Below are positions 16,660-29,460 of a stretch of DNA of 64,000 nucleotides, piece after piece (the stretch's first letter is position 1; every line of letters begins with the position of its first letter). A program made the position numbers and the translations under genes. This DNA comes from Rubrivivax sp. (GTDB taxonomy: Bacteria; Pseudomonadota; Gammaproteobacteria; Burkholderiales; Burkholderiaceae_C): contig JAHCKS010000007.1 in NCBI GenBank assembly GCA_026125665.1, forward strand, positions 44,596-108,595. The letters are read 5' to 3'. The notes below the pieces were generated by a model. It was not told the origin of the DNA. It saw nothing but the letters and a program-made list of their open reading frames with translations, and ran no database searches.

Positions 16660-17532
16660 TCACTTGACGCTGCCGGCGGTGAGGCCGGAAACGAGGTACT
16701 TCTGCAGGAACATGAACAGGATCACCACGGGCAGCGAGACGATCACCGAGCCGGCGGCGAAGAACCCCCACTGCGAGCTGAAGCCCCCGACGAAGAAGCG
16801 CAGGCCCACGGGCGCCGTGTAGTTGGCCTCGCTCTCCATGAACACCGAGGCGAGGATGAATTCGTTCCACGCCGTCATGAACGAGAACAGCGCCGTGATG
16901 GCGATGGCCGGCTTGGCCAGCGGCAGGATGATTCGCAGGAAGATCGTCTGCGCGCTGGCGCCGTCGATGCGCGCGCTCTCCTCGATGTCGATCGGGATGG
17001 TGTCGAAGTAGCCCTTCAGCATCCACACGCAGAACGGGATCGCGGTCGTGGCGTAGACGATGACCAGGCCGATGAAGTTGTTGCCCAGCCCCAGCCACTT
17101 CACGATGATGATGAACAGCGGGATCAGCATCAGCGTGCCCGGGAACATCTGCGACACGAGGAAGGCGAGCATGCCGGGGTTGCGCCCCGGGAAGCGGAAG
17201 CGGCTGAAGGCGTAGGCCGCGGTGCAGGCGAGGAAGACGCCCAGCAGCGTCGTCAGCGCCGAGACGATGACGCTGTTGAGCAGCCAGCGCCCGAACGGCT
17301 GCTCGGTCATCACCTCGATGAAGTTGCGCAACGACACGTGCGCCGGCCACGGCACGATGCCCCGGGCGCGCTCGAGCACGGTGGGGTCCCTGGGCAGGTC
17401 GACCAGGCCCACGCTCTGCTGGCCGGAGAAGGCGAGCGCCAGCACCCACAGCACGGGGTACACCGTCAGCAGCGTGAAGCCGATCAGCGCCGCGTGCAGC
17501 CACAGCGGGTTCCTCGGCCGGCCAAGCGCCAT
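16660..17532 (-). CDS. malG: Maltose-type ABC transporter permease MalG
   Basis: A 290-residue inner-membrane permease with six hydrophobic segments. The EAA loop contacting MalK reads IEESARIDGASAQTIF then RIILPLAKPA. The stretch MTAWNEFILASVFM is typical of MalG-type permeases. ATG at 17532 is chosen because AGGAGG (17543-17548, overlapping the malF stop) sits ten bases upstream; the GTG at 17541 is only one base from it. Partners are MalF and MalK of the same operon. Substrate is inferred as maltose/maltodextrin from the surrounding glucan genes. Confidence 0.9.
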   Translation of the reverse strand: MALGRPRNPLWLHAALIGFTLLTVYPVLWVLALAFSGQQSVGLVDLPRDPTVLERARGIVPWPAHVSLRNFIEVMTEQPFGRWLLNSVIVSALTTLLGVFLACTAAYAFSRFRFPGRNPGMLAFLVSQMFPGTLMLIPLFIIIVKWLGLGNNFIGLVIVYATTAIPFCVWMLKGYFDTIPIDIEESARIDGASAQTIFLRIILPLAKPAIAITALFSFMTAWNEFILASVFMESEANYTAPVGLRFFVGGFSSQWGFFAAGSVIVSLPVVILFMFLQKYLVSGLTAGSVK

Positions 17533-17547
17533 CTCGCCCACCCCTCC

Positions 17548-19527
17548 TCAGTAGCTCTCCGTGGCGCGCGTGATGCGGGTCTGGAAGTACCCGTACACGA
17601 GCAGGATCACGAAGATCACCGTCGAGTAGGCCGCAGCGTAGGCGTACTGGTATTGCTCGAACGCAATCTTGTACGCCTTGGTGACCAGGATCTCGTTGGC
17701 GCCGGCCGGCTCGCCGCCCGAGACGAGGAAGATGATGTTGAACATGTTGAAGGTCCACACCACCGAGATCACCACCGCCGGCACGAGCGTGGGTCGCAGC
17801 AGCGGCAGCGTGATGCGCCGGAACTGCTGCCAGCGGCTGGCGCCCTCCACGTCGGCGGCCTCGTACATCTCGCGCGGGATCGACTGCAGCGCGCCGAGGA
17901 TGACGACCATCATGAACGGGAAGCTCAGCCAGCCGTTGGTGACGAGCCCGGTCATGAACGAGCTGACGACGCCGTCGAACCAGCGCACGGGCGCGAAGCC
18001 GAACATCTGCAGCGCCTGGTTGATGACGCCGAACTGCGGGTGGAACATGCCGCGCCACACCAGTGCCGTGATGTAGTTCGGGATCGCCCACGGCAGGATC
18101 AGCAGCACGCGGTAGATCGTCTTGCCGCGAAAGCCTTCGGTGTTCAGCGCCAGCGCGAGCAGGAAGCCGAAGGTGACGCCCACGGTGACGTTGGTGACGG
18201 TCCAGATCACCGTCACCATCAGCGTCCAGTAGAAGTTCTGGTAGTTGACGACGGTGCCCTCGGCCGTCGTCTTGACGATGTCGAAGTCGCCGAGGATGTT
18301 GAAGAAGTTCGCCAGGCCGACCCAGCGCTCGCGGAACGGCAGATGCTCGTTGAACAGCGTCGTGTCGGTGAACGCCAGCGCGATGCCGTAGAGGAACGGG
18401 AAGAAGACGAGCACGAGCATGCCGAGCATCGCCGGCGCCACGTAGGCGTAGGCGAAGCGGTTCGCCTTCAGGGCGCGCGCGGTGCGCGCCGCGTAGCCCT
18501 GCACGAAGAAAAGCAGCAGCGCCACGCCGAGGAGGTCGATGGCGACGAAGCTGCGGCTGAGGAACGACGCGTGCGAGGCGGCGGCGAGGTTGGCCTTGTC
18601 CAGCAGGGTGCCGTCGGGCGCCAGCAGGCCGAGCGGGCGGCCGTAGGCGTCGCTGTCCCAGGCGCTCGCGGTGCCGGCCGGCATCGGCACGCCGCTGCGA
18701 CGGAAGGTGGCGGCGGCCGCCGCCTGCACGCCGGCGATGGCCGCGTCGCTGGCGGCGGTGGTCTCGGCCATGCGCGCCAGTTGCTGCTGCTGGAAGAAGG
18801 CCGAGCCGGCCAGCAGCGCCAGCACGGCGACACCGCGCGCGAGGTCGAAGCGCCGCTCGGGGCGGATGCGCAGGAAGGCGCCGAGCGCCGCGCCGGCGGC
18901 GGCGAGCGCGAGCCCGAGCCCCCGACGCCGCCTCCGGCGCTCACCCGCCACGCCGCGCCGGGCGCCCTCGCCGGCCGCGGTGCCGCGGGCGGCACCGACC
19001 TGCACCCGCGCCTGCACCATGCCTTCGACCGGCCCCCTGTCCGCGCGAGGCTGGCCGGCCTCGCCGCCGGCGCCCCGCAGCGGCACGCTGACAGTGAGCA
19101 CGTCTTCCATGCGCGCGCCGTCGACGTGCACGGTCTTCTTGCGCGCCTTGCCCTCGCCGAGGTTGGTCTCCTCGGCGGCGCGCAGCTCGCGCGCCAGGTC
19201 GAACAGCGGCTTCTCCTCGCGCCGCAGGGCGCGCGGCGCCTCGTCGGCCGCGACGGTGGAGGCTTGCAGGTCGCGGCCGACGACCACCCGCACCTCGCGC
19301 AGCGCCGGGTGCTCGCGCTGCCACAGCGCCAGGCGGCCGGCCTGCGTTGCCTCGTCGGCACCGGCCAGCGAAGCGGCCACGGCATTGGCGAGCAGCAGCA
19401 CGCCGCGCTCGCGCTGCGCGCCGGCCAGGTCGGCGGCAACGCCGGCGTGCAGCCAGCCGCTGGCGGCCAGCACGATCCCCAGTGCGGCCGCCAGGGCGAC
19501 CGAGGCGCTGCGCTTGAGCCAGTCCAT
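17548..19527 (-). CDS. malF: Maltose-type ABC permease MalF with long N-terminal extension
   Basis: A 659-residue protein. Residues about 355-659 are a normal MalF-type permease with six segments and the EAA loop YEAADVEGASRWQQF at 555-569. Residues 1-350 are extra. They comprise a membrane segment (about 8-26), a periplasmic-looking region (about 30-195) with ERGVLLLANAVAASLAG and REVRVVVGRD that recalls sensor domains, an Arg-rich patch (RRRRRRG), two more membrane segments (about 204-220 and 230-246), a second exported region (about 250-325) and another segment (326-345). E. coli MalF also has an enlarged N-terminal half but a different one. Overlaps the malG ribosome site, so translation is coupled. 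Confidence 0.88.
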   Translation of the reverse strand: MDWLKRSASVALAAALGIVLAASGWLHAGVAADLAGAQRERGVLLLANAVAASLAGADEATQAGRLALWQREHPALREVRVVVGRDLQASTVAADEAPRALRREEKPLFDLARELRAAEETNLGEGKARKKTVHVDGARMEDVLTVSVPLRGAGGEAGQPRADRGPVEGMVQARVQVGAARGTAAGEGARRGVAGERRRRRRGLGLALAAAGAALGAFLRIRPERRFDLARGVAVLALLAGSAFFQQQQLARMAETTAASDAAIAGVQAAAAATFRRSGVPMPAGTASAWDSDAYGRPLGLLAPDGTLLDKANLAAASHASFLSRSFVAIDLLGVALLLFFVQGYAARTARALKANRFAYAYVAPAMLGMLVLVFFPFLYGIALAFTDTTLFNEHLPFRERWVGLANFFNILGDFDIVKTTAEGTVVNYQNFYWTLMVTVIWTVTNVTVGVTFGFLLALALNTEGFRGKTIYRVLLILPWAIPNYITALVWRGMFHPQFGVINQALQMFGFAPVRWFDGVVSSFMTGLVTNGWLSFPFMMVVILGALQSIPREMYEAADVEGASRWQQFRRITLPLLRPTLVPAVVISVVWTFNMFNIIFLVSGGEPAGANEILVTKAYKIAFEQYQYAYAAAYSTVIFVILLVYGYFQTRITRATESY

Positions 19528-19595
19528 CGCGAGAGCGCGGGCAGGTCGGGCCGGCGGTGCGGGGTCGTGCGGTCAGGGCACGCGGGCGACCGACG

Positions 19596-20897
19596 TCACC
19601 GGCCCTTGCGCAGCGCGGCGATGCTCTCCTGCATGCTGCCGGCCGCCTCCTTCAGCGCCGCCTCGACGCTCGCGTTGCCCTTGACGATCTTGTTCATCGC
19701 CGTCGTCGCCGGCGACCACACCATCGTCATCTCGGGCCGGTTGGGCATCGGCTCGGCGTTCTCGAGCTGCGCGCGGAACGCCTGCAGTACCGGATCGGCG
19801 CCGACCTTCGGGTTGGCGTAGACGGCCTTGTTGGTGTGCAGCTGGCGCCCTTCGAGCGCGAGCACCAGGCCCGCCTCCTCGCCGGTGAGGTAACGCGCGA
19901 ACTCGTAGGCGACCTCCTTGTTCGCCGAGCTCGCCGCGACGTAGGCGCCTTCGATCGTCATCCACGGGCGCATCGGCTTCTTCGTCGCGTCCACCACCGG
20001 CAGCGGCGCGAAGCCGACGTTGATCTTCCTGTCGATGTCGCCGACGAACCACGGCCCGTTGATGACCATCGCCGCCTTGCCTTCGTTGAACATGGAGGCG
20101 ATCAGCGCCTCGCTCGGCTCGGCGGGCAGCACGCCGTCCTTGAACCACTTCATCATCTGGTTCAGCGACGCCGCGGTGGCCGGGCTGTCGACGACGAGCT
20201 TGCCGTCCTTGTCGAACACGGCGCCGCCGAAGGCGTTCATCAGCGCCGAGTGGAAGTAGAAGTTCGTGTACCAGTAGGCCAGGCCGTAGCGGCCGCTGGC
20301 GGCGTTGGTGAGCGACTTCGCCAGCTTGACCATCTCGTCGGTCGTCTTCGGCGGCGTCTTGACGAGGTCCTTGTTGTAGATGAGCGTGGGCATCTTGTAG
20401 TTGATCGGCAGGCCCCACACGCCGCGCTTGTAGGTCATCGCGTCGAGCATGCCGGGCAGCAGGCTGTCGCGCGTGGCCTTGTCGAGGAAGAAGTCGATCG
20501 GCTCGACGGTCTTGCCGGCCTCGATCCAGCCGCCCAGGCGGTCCTGCGCGTAGATGAAGACGTCCGGGCCCTTGCCGCGCGGCACCGCGGCGCTGATCTT
20601 GTCGGCGTAGGCGTCGTAGGGGATGGCCAGCGTCGAGACCTTGAAGCCCTTGGCCGCGGGCGTCTTCGCGAAGTTCTCGACCACCTTCTCGAACGCCGCC
20701 TTCTCGGCGGCACGGTAGGCGTGCCAGACGACGATCTCCTTGGCGGCCTGGGCGCGGGCAACGCCGCCGGCCAGCAGGCCGGCCATCGCGACGGCGGCCA
20801 GCGCGACGCCGAACGTCCTGCGCCGGGCGGCGGGAGCGGTGCCATGCCGGGTGTTGCGCGGCGCGGCGCGCGGCGGGTGGAAGGTCGGCTGGAACAT
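19596..20897 (-). CDS. malE: Maltose/maltodextrin-binding protein MalE-like
   Basis: A 433-residue family-1 extracellular solute-binding protein. ATG at 20897 follows AGGAG. The export signal is long: about 20 basic residues, then FGVALAVAMAGLL-type core and ARAQA. Mature start KEIVVWHAYRAAEKAAFEKV is typical. MalE-like pieces include GWGLPINYKMPTLIYNKDL-type (here GVWGLPINYKMPTLIYNKD) and GKAAMVINGPWFVGDI. It captures the sugar in the periplasm and delivers it to MalFG. The gap to malF is 68 bases and to malK 43. Binding specificity (maltose or longer dextrins) is inferred from context. Confidence 0.9.
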   Translation of the reverse strand: MFQPTFHPPRAAPRNTRHGTAPAARRRTFGVALAAVAMAGLLAGGVARAQAAKEIVVWHAYRAAEKAAFEKVVENFAKTPAAKGFKVSTLAIPYDAYADKISAAVPRGKGPDVFIYAQDRLGGWIEAGKTVEPIDFFLDKATRDSLLPGMLDAMTYKRGVWGLPINYKMPTLIYNKDLVKTPPKTTDEMVKLAKSLTNAASGRYGLAYWYTNFYFHSALMNAFGGAVFDKDGKLVVDSPATAASLNQMMKWFKDGVLPAEPSEALIASMFNEGKAAMVINGPWFVGDIDRKINVGFAPLPVVDATKKPMRPWMTIEGAYVAASSANKEVAYEFARYLTGEEAGLVLALEGRQLHTNKAVYANPKVGADPVLQAFRAQLENAEPMPNRPEMTMVWSPATTAMNKIVKGNASVEAALKEAAGSMQESIAALRKGR

Positions 20898-20940
20898 CGT
20901 CGTCTCCTGGTCTCGTGGCGGGGGCGGGTGCGGCGCGCCG

Positions 20941-22062
<1,122 letters not shown>

Positions 22063-22085
22063 GGCGTGCGTGCCCTCGCCGGACG

Positions 22086-23753
22086 TCAGGGGGCCGACGG
22101 CACGACGATGCGCACCGACTTCGCCGGCACGTCAACCTTCAGCCGGCCGTCCTGCACGCGCGGCGGCGCGAGCGCGCCGCCGGCCGGGCCGCCGAGCCGG
22201 TCGCGCGCCGCCGGGGCGTTCCAGGCCGGCGGCAGCGCGACGTCGGCGTCGAGCGCCTCGTCCTCGCGGTTGGCGAGCACGATCACCGCGTCGCCGCTGG
22301 CGGCGTCGCGGCGCATGAAGGCGAGCACGCGGTCGGCCGGTTGCGTGAGCATCGTGTAGTCGCCGCGGCGCAGCGCCGGGTGGGCCAGGCGCAGGCGGAT
22401 CAGCTCGCGGTAGTGGTCGCGCAGGCCCTCGTCGCGCGGCACGCCGCGGCCGGGCAGCACGTCGCGCGCACCCCAGGGCATGTCGTTGCGGTTGAACGGC
22501 CACTCATGGCCGCCGCGTGCCACCTCCTCGCCGTAGTAGATGACCGGCATGCCGAGCGAGGTCATCTGCAGCGCCACGCACAGGCGGAAGCGCGCCGTGT
22601 CGCCGCCCAGGTTGCCGAGCATCAGCGGCTCGTCGTGGCTGGACAGGTAGTGCGCCAGCACGTAGCCGGCGCGCACCTGGTGGCGGCTGCGCAGGTAGGC
22701 GGCGTAGGCGACGGTCCGCCCGCGCCCCAGCACCCAACCCTCGCAGCTGCCCTTGAAGCTGAAGTCGAAGCCGGCGTCGACCTCGTCGCGCTCGAAGAAG
22801 GCGTCGAGCGACTGCGCCGTGCCGCCCCAGTGCTCGGCGAGCAGGAAGAAGCCGTGGCCGAGCTCCGCGCGCGTGCGCTGCCGGTGCTCCTGCCACACGG
22901 CGCTTTCCACGTGCTTGTAGGTGTCCAGGCGGAAGCCGTCGAGGCCGGTGCGCCTGGCCAGGCCGATGTTCGCGTCGATCACGTGGTCGCGGACCTCGCG
23001 GATCTCGGTCCTGAAGTCCGGCAGGCCGCCCACGGCGCAGGTGACGGGGTTCACCTCGCAGTTGCCTTCGCCCGGGCGCAGCCAGGGCTCGCCGGCGGCG
23101 GTGCGCCGCGCCGTGTACGAGTTGAAGTAGCCGGCGTGGTTGACGACGACGTCCAGCAGCACCTTGATGCCGCGCCGGTGCGCTTCTTCGACCAGGCGCT
23201 TCAGGTCGGCTTCGCTGCCGAAGCGCGGCTCCAGCTGCGTGAAGTCGGCGATCCAGTAGCCGTGGAAGGGCTCGTGCGTGAAGCCGGCCGTGCCCGGCGC
23301 CTGCGCCGCCATGCCGCGCGGCTGCTGCAGCTGCACGGGGTTGACCCACAACGCGGTGACGCCCAGGTCGTGCAGCTCGTCGAGCTGCTGCGTCAGGCCC
23401 TTCAGGTCGCCGCCGTGCCAGCCACCGGGGTTGCGGCGATCGACGCCGCGGTTGTTGCCGGGGTCGCCGTCGGCGAAGCGGTCGAGCAGCACGAAGTAGA
23501 GGACCTCGTCGGCCCAGGTGCGCGGCCCGATGCGGGCCGGCGGCGGCGACGCCGGCCCTGCGGCAACGGGGTCCGTGCGGCCGTTCGCGCCGGCCGACGT
23601 GCTCGTGCCCGTGAGCTCGGGGCCGGTGGCCGTGCAGGCGGCGAGCGCCACGACGACGCCGAGCGCCACGAGGGCGGTCGCCTTCGTCCAGTGCCGCGCC
23701 GGCCCCTCCCCTTGCCGGGCGCCTTGCTCCCCCGCGTGACCCCGCTCGAACAA
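22086..23753 (-). CDS. GH13 alpha-amylase-family lipoprotein
   Basis: Glycoside hydrolase family 13 enzyme acting on alpha-1,4-glucans. With the TTG start at 23753 it is 556 residues; the frame is open to 23897, and the start is uncertain (TTG chosen because GAGGGGCGGG precedes it and it gives a normal export signal). A lipobox ALAAC puts the lipid-linked Cys at about 40. Catalytic residues visible are the nucleophile Asp277 (GFRLDTYKHV), acid/base Glu307 (LLAEHW) and Asp374 (SSHDEP). A calcium-site-like DVVVNHAGY is also seen. It is the first gene of the mal-type run, so it probably trims dextrins at the envelope before uptake. Confidence 0.88.
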   Translation of the reverse strand: MFERGHAGEQGARQGEGPARHWTKATALVALGVVVALAACTATGPELTGTSTSAGANGRTDPVAAGPASPPPARIGPRTWADEVLYFVLLDRFADGDPGNNRGVDRRNPGGWHGGDLKGLTQQLDELHDLGVTALWVNPVQLQQPRGMAAQAPGTAGFTHEPFHGYWIADFTQLEPRFGSEADLKRLVEEAHRRGIKVLLDVVVNHAGYFNSYTARRTAAGEPWLRPGEGNCEVNPVTCAVGGLPDFRTEIREVRDHVIDANIGLARRTGLDGFRLDTYKHVESAVWQEHRQRTRAELGHGFFLLAEHWGGTAQSLDAFFERDEVDAGFDFSFKGSCEGWVLGRGRTVAYAAYLRSRHQVRAGYVLAHYLSSHDEPLMLGNLGGDTARFRLCVALQMTSLGMPVIYYGEEVARGGHEWPFNRNDMPWGARDVLPGRGVPRDEGLRDHYRELIRLRLAHPALRRGDYTMLTQPADRVLAFMRRDAASGDAVIVLANREDEALDADVALPPAWNAPAARDRLGGPAGGALAPPRVQDGRLKVDVPAKSVRIVVPSAP

Positions 23754-23800
23754 ATGCCCGCCCCTCGCGCCCGGCAGTCCGGCGGCATCCCGCCACCAAG

Positions 23801-23815
23801 CCGTTTCGCAAACCG
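23801..23815. promoter_or_regulatory. Candidate LacI-type operator before the amylase operon
   Basis: The 15-mer CCGTTTCGCAAACCG has imperfect dyad symmetry (five of seven arm positions) with the GTTT/AAAC half-sites seen in many LacI-family operators. It sits 48 bases upstream of the proposed amylase start. No regulator gene is in the window, so this is a weak, symmetry-based call. Confidence 0.25.
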
Positions 23816-23945
23816 CTGCCGGCGAGTCTTGCCAGTCCGGGGGACGTCGGAGTTGACGGATCTCAAGGCGCATGCGGCTGTGACGCCTGCGCCACACGCC
23901 GGGGCCGGGTGCGCGTAACCCGGTTGCGGCCGACCTGCGTCGCGT

Positions 23946-25424
23946 TCAGCGCCCGGCCGCGACGACTTCGCGGTACAGCGTAGCGTATTGCCGCGCCGCG
24001 TCGTCCCAGGAGAAGTCCTGCGCCATCGCGCGGCGCATCACGCGTTCCCAGGCCTCGCCCTGCCGGTACAGCGCCAGCACGCGCCGCAGCGCGCCCTCCA
24101 GGGCGGCCGGCGTGGCGGCGTCGAAGGCGAAGCCGGTGGCTTCGTCGGCCGGCCACACCCCGGGGCCGGCGTCCACCACCGTGTCGGCCAGCCCGCCCAC
24201 GCGCCGCACCACCGGCAGCGTGCCGTAGCGCAGCGCGTACAGCTGCGTCAGCCCGCAGGGCTCGAAGCGCGACGGTACGAGCACCGCGTCGGCGCCGGCG
24301 ATGAGCCGGTGTGCCAGCGCCTCGTCGTAGCCGATGCGCACGGCCACCTGTTGCGGGTGCTGGCGCGCGGCGGCCACGAACGCCGCTTCGAGCGCCGCGT
24401 CGCCGCTGCCCTGCAATGCCAGCTGCGCGCCTTCGCGCAGCAGCGCCGGCAGGGCCGCCAGCACGAGGTCGAGGCCCTTCTGCGAAGTGAGGCGGCTGAC
24501 GACGCCGAACAGCGGCGTGTCGTCATGCACTTCGAGACCAAGCTCGACCTGCAGGGCGCGCTTGCAGGCACGCTTGCCCGCCAGGTCGTCGGCGTCGTAG
24601 CGGGTGGCCAGCGCCGTGTCCGTGCGCGGGTTCCAGACCTGGCAGTCCACGCCGTTCAGGATGCCCGAGACGTCGCGGCCGCGGCCGCGGATCACGCCGT
24701 CCAGGCCGAAGCCGAACTCGCTCGTGGCGATCTCGCGCGCGTAGGTCGGGCTCACCGTCGTCACCCGCCGCGCGTACTTCAGCCCCGCCTTCATGAACGA
24801 CACCTGGTGGTGGAACTCCAGCCCCTGCGCGTGCATGAAGCCGGCCGGCAGGCCGAGCAGCCGGAAGTCGTCGTGCGGGAACAGGCCCTGGTAGGCCAGG
24901 TTGTGCACCGTGAACACACTGGCCGCCGCCGTGGCCGGATGCGCGGTCATGTAGGCGCAGGCCATCGCCGCGTGCCAGTCGTGCGCGTGCAGCACGTCGG
25001 GCGTCCAGCCCGGGTCGATCTCGCCGGCCGCCAGGTGCGCCGCCACGTAGCCGAGCAGCGCGAAGCGCTGCAGGTTGTCGGGCCACTCGTGCCCCTCGGG
25101 CGACTGATAGGGGCTGCCGGCGCGCCGGTAGAGGTACGGCGCGTCGACGACATAGGTCTCGACATGGCTGAACGGCAGCCGGCCCAGGCGCACGCTGATG
25201 CGCGCCGCGCCGAACAGCGGGCCGAAGGTGAAAAGCGTCTTCTGGTGCAGCAGCGCGTCGACGATCGCCGGCAGCCCCGGCAGCACGAGCCGCGTGTGCA
25301 GCCCGGCCGCGTTCAGCGCCTTGGGCAGCGCGCCGACGACGTCGGCCAGCCCCCCGGTCTTGACGAGCGGGAACACCTCGGCCGCGGCGTGCAGCACGCG
25401 CGGTGGCGACGCGGGGGCTTTCAC
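23946..25424 (-). CDS. glgA: Glycogen synthase (ADP-glucose)
   Basis: A 492-residue GT5 family enzyme that elongates glycogen from ADP-glucose. KTGGLADV at 22-29 binds the nucleotide sugar; HDWHAAM near 150 and the late [14 protein letters not shown] motif complete the active site. The GTG at 25424 overlaps the glgC stop as GTGA, so translation is coupled. The reading frame is open far upstream through glgC, but that part is only a shadow. Cytoplasmic. Together with glgC it makes the storage polymer. No glgB branching enzyme is visible in this window. Confidence 0.95.
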   Translation of the reverse strand: MKAPASPPRVLHAAAEVFPLVKTGGLADVVGALPKALNAAGLHTRLVLPGLPAIVDALLHQKTLFTFGPLFGAARISVRLGRLPFSHVETYVVDAPYLYRRAGSPYQSPEGHEWPDNLQRFALLGYVAAHLAAGEIDPGWTPDVLHAHDWHAAMACAYMTAHPATAAASVFTVHNLAYQGLFPHDDFRLLGLPAGFMHAQGLEFHHQVSFMKAGLKYARRVTTVSPTYAREIATSEFGFGLDGVIRGRGRDVSGILNGVDCQVWNPRTDTALATRYDADDLAGKRACKRALQVELGLEVHDDTPLFGVVSRLTSQKGLDLVLAALPALLREGAQLALQGSGDAALEAAFVAAARQHPQQVAVRIGYDEALAHRLIAGADAVLVPSRFEPCGLTQLYALRYGTLPVVRRVGGLADTVVDAGPGVWPADEATGFAFDAATPAALEGALRRVLALYRQGEAWERVMRRAMAQDFSWDDAARQYATLYREVVAAGR

Positions 25425-26701
25425 GAGGCCAGCCGTGCCAGCATCTCGCGCGTCACGAGCGTCACGCCGCCCTCGCTGCGCAGGAAGCGCTGCGCGTCGG
25501 CGTCGGCGTCCTCGCCGATGACCATGCCGTCGGGGATGACGCAGCCGCGGTCGACGACGACGCGGTTCAGGCGCGCGCCGCGCCCCACCTGCACGCCGGG
25601 CAGCAGCACGCCCCACTTGACGTGGGCATACGAGTGCACGCGCACGCTCGAGAAGAGCACCGTGCGCTCGACCGTTCCCGAGACGATGCAGCCGCCCGAA
25701 ACGAGCGACTCGATGGCCTGGCCACGGCGGTCTTCGAGGTTGTGCACGAACTTCGCCGGCGGCAGCTGCGGCTGGTAGGTCCAGATCGGCCAGCGCGTGT
25801 CGTACAGGTTCAGCAGCGGGTCGGTGGCCGTCAGGTCGATGTTCGCGTCCCAGTAAGCATCGATCGTGCCGACGTCTCGCCAGTACGGCTCGTCGTCGGG
25901 CCGCGTGCCCACGGCGCTGAGCGAAAACGGGTGCGCCGCCGCCTGCCCCTGGCGCACCGCGTGCGGGATGATGTCCTTGCCGAAGTCGTGGTTCGAGCTC
26001 GGGTCGTGGATGTCGCGCTCGAGCTCGCGGTACAGGTAGCGCGCGTTGAAGACGTAGATGCCCATGCTGGCGAGCGCGCGCTCGGGCTTGCCCGGCATCG
26101 CCGGCGGGTCGGCCGGCTTCTCGACGAAGTCGACGATCATGTCGCGCTCGTCCACCGCCATCACGCCGAAGCCGGTGGCTTCCATGCGCGGCACCTCGAT
26201 GCAGCCCACCGTGCATTCGCGGCCCTTGGCGACGTGGTCGGCGAGCATCAGCGCGTAGTTCATCTTGTACACGTGGTCGCCGGCGAGCACGACGATGTAG
26301 TCGGCGCCGTAGGCGGCGAGGATGTCCTGGTTCTGGTACACGGCATCGGCCGTGCCGCGGTACCAGCTCTCCTCGTCGACGCGCTGCTGCGCCGGCAGCA
26401 GGTCGACGAACTCGTTCAGCTCGCTCTTCATGAACGCCCAGCCGCGCTGCAGGTGGCGCAGCAGGCTGTGGCTCTTGTATTGCGTGATGACGCCGATGCG
26501 CCGCAGGCCCGAGTTGATGCAGTTGGACAGCGCGAAGTCCACGATCCGGAACTTGCCGCCGAAGTAGACGGCGGGCTTGGCGCGCCGGTCGGTCAGGTGC
26601 TTCAGGCGGCTGCCGCGGCCGCCTGCAAGCACCAGCGCCACGGCGCGCTTGGGCAGGTCCAGGCCCAGGGCCAGCTCGTTCGGGCTCACGGGTCGGCTCA
26701 T
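25421..26701 (-). CDS. glgC: Glucose-1-phosphate adenylyltransferase
   Basis: A 426-residue ADP-glucose pyrophosphorylase, the committed and allosterically controlled step of glycogen synthesis. The nucleotide-binding [11 protein letters not shown] is near residue 25, with [19 protein letters not shown] following. The substrate-site [10 protein letters not shown] and [10 protein letters not shown] region and a C-terminal left-handed beta-helix ([19 protein letters not shown]) are present. The ATG at 26701 follows AGGAAG. It is divergent from glgP, 127 bases apart; that gap contains a GTGCACC/GGTGCAC inverted pair that might bind a regulator. Overlaps glgA by four bases. Confidence 0.96.
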   Translation of the reverse strand: MSRPVSPNELALGLDLPKRAVALVLAGGRGSRLKHLTDRRAKPAVYFGGKFRIVDFALSNCINSGLRRIGVITQYKSHSLLRHLQRGWAFMKSELNEFVDLLPAQQRVDEESWYRGTADAVYQNQDILAAYGADYIVVLAGDHVYKMNYALMLADHVAKGRECTVGCIEVPRMEATGFGVMAVDERDMIVDFVEKPADPPAMPGKPERALASMGIYVFNARYLYRELERDIHDPSSNHDFGKDIIPHAVRQGQAAAHPFSLSAVGTRPDDEPYWRDVGTIDAYWDANIDLTATDPLLNLYDTRWPIWTYQPQLPPAKFVHNLEDRRGQAIESLVSGGCIVSGTVERTVLFSSVRVHSYAHVKWGVLLPGVQVGRGARLNRVVVDRGCVIPDGMVIGEDADADAQRFLRSEGGVTLVTREMLARLAS

Positions 26702-26828
26702 CGGTGGCTTCCTTTGTTCCATCCCGGGTCGGTGTGCACCATGACGGGTTTGATGCCCGAACGCAACGGTGCACGCCTGTATCGTCGCATGGTTGGCACG
26801 CCGCGGAATTGACGCGCCACGGGGTGGC

Positions 26829-29327
<2,499 letters not shown>

Positions 29328-29400
29328 TGCGACCGGCTCGTCGCCGCGGCCCCGGGCGCCGCAACCGCCCTCGCTGCCCCGCGCGCGCCACGCGCGCGAC

Positions 29401-29427
29401 GCGCCCCATGCGCCCCATGCGCCCCAC
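29401..29427. repeat. 9-nt tandem repeat upstream of glgX
   Basis: Three direct copies of GCGCCCCAT (the last GCGCCCCAC) lie in the 133-base gap between the glgP stop and the glgX start. They separate the two genes; no gene is seen in the gap. Confidence 0.75.
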
Positions 29428-29460
29428 GCGCCGCGCCCGACGCTCTTGCCGCGGCGGCCC

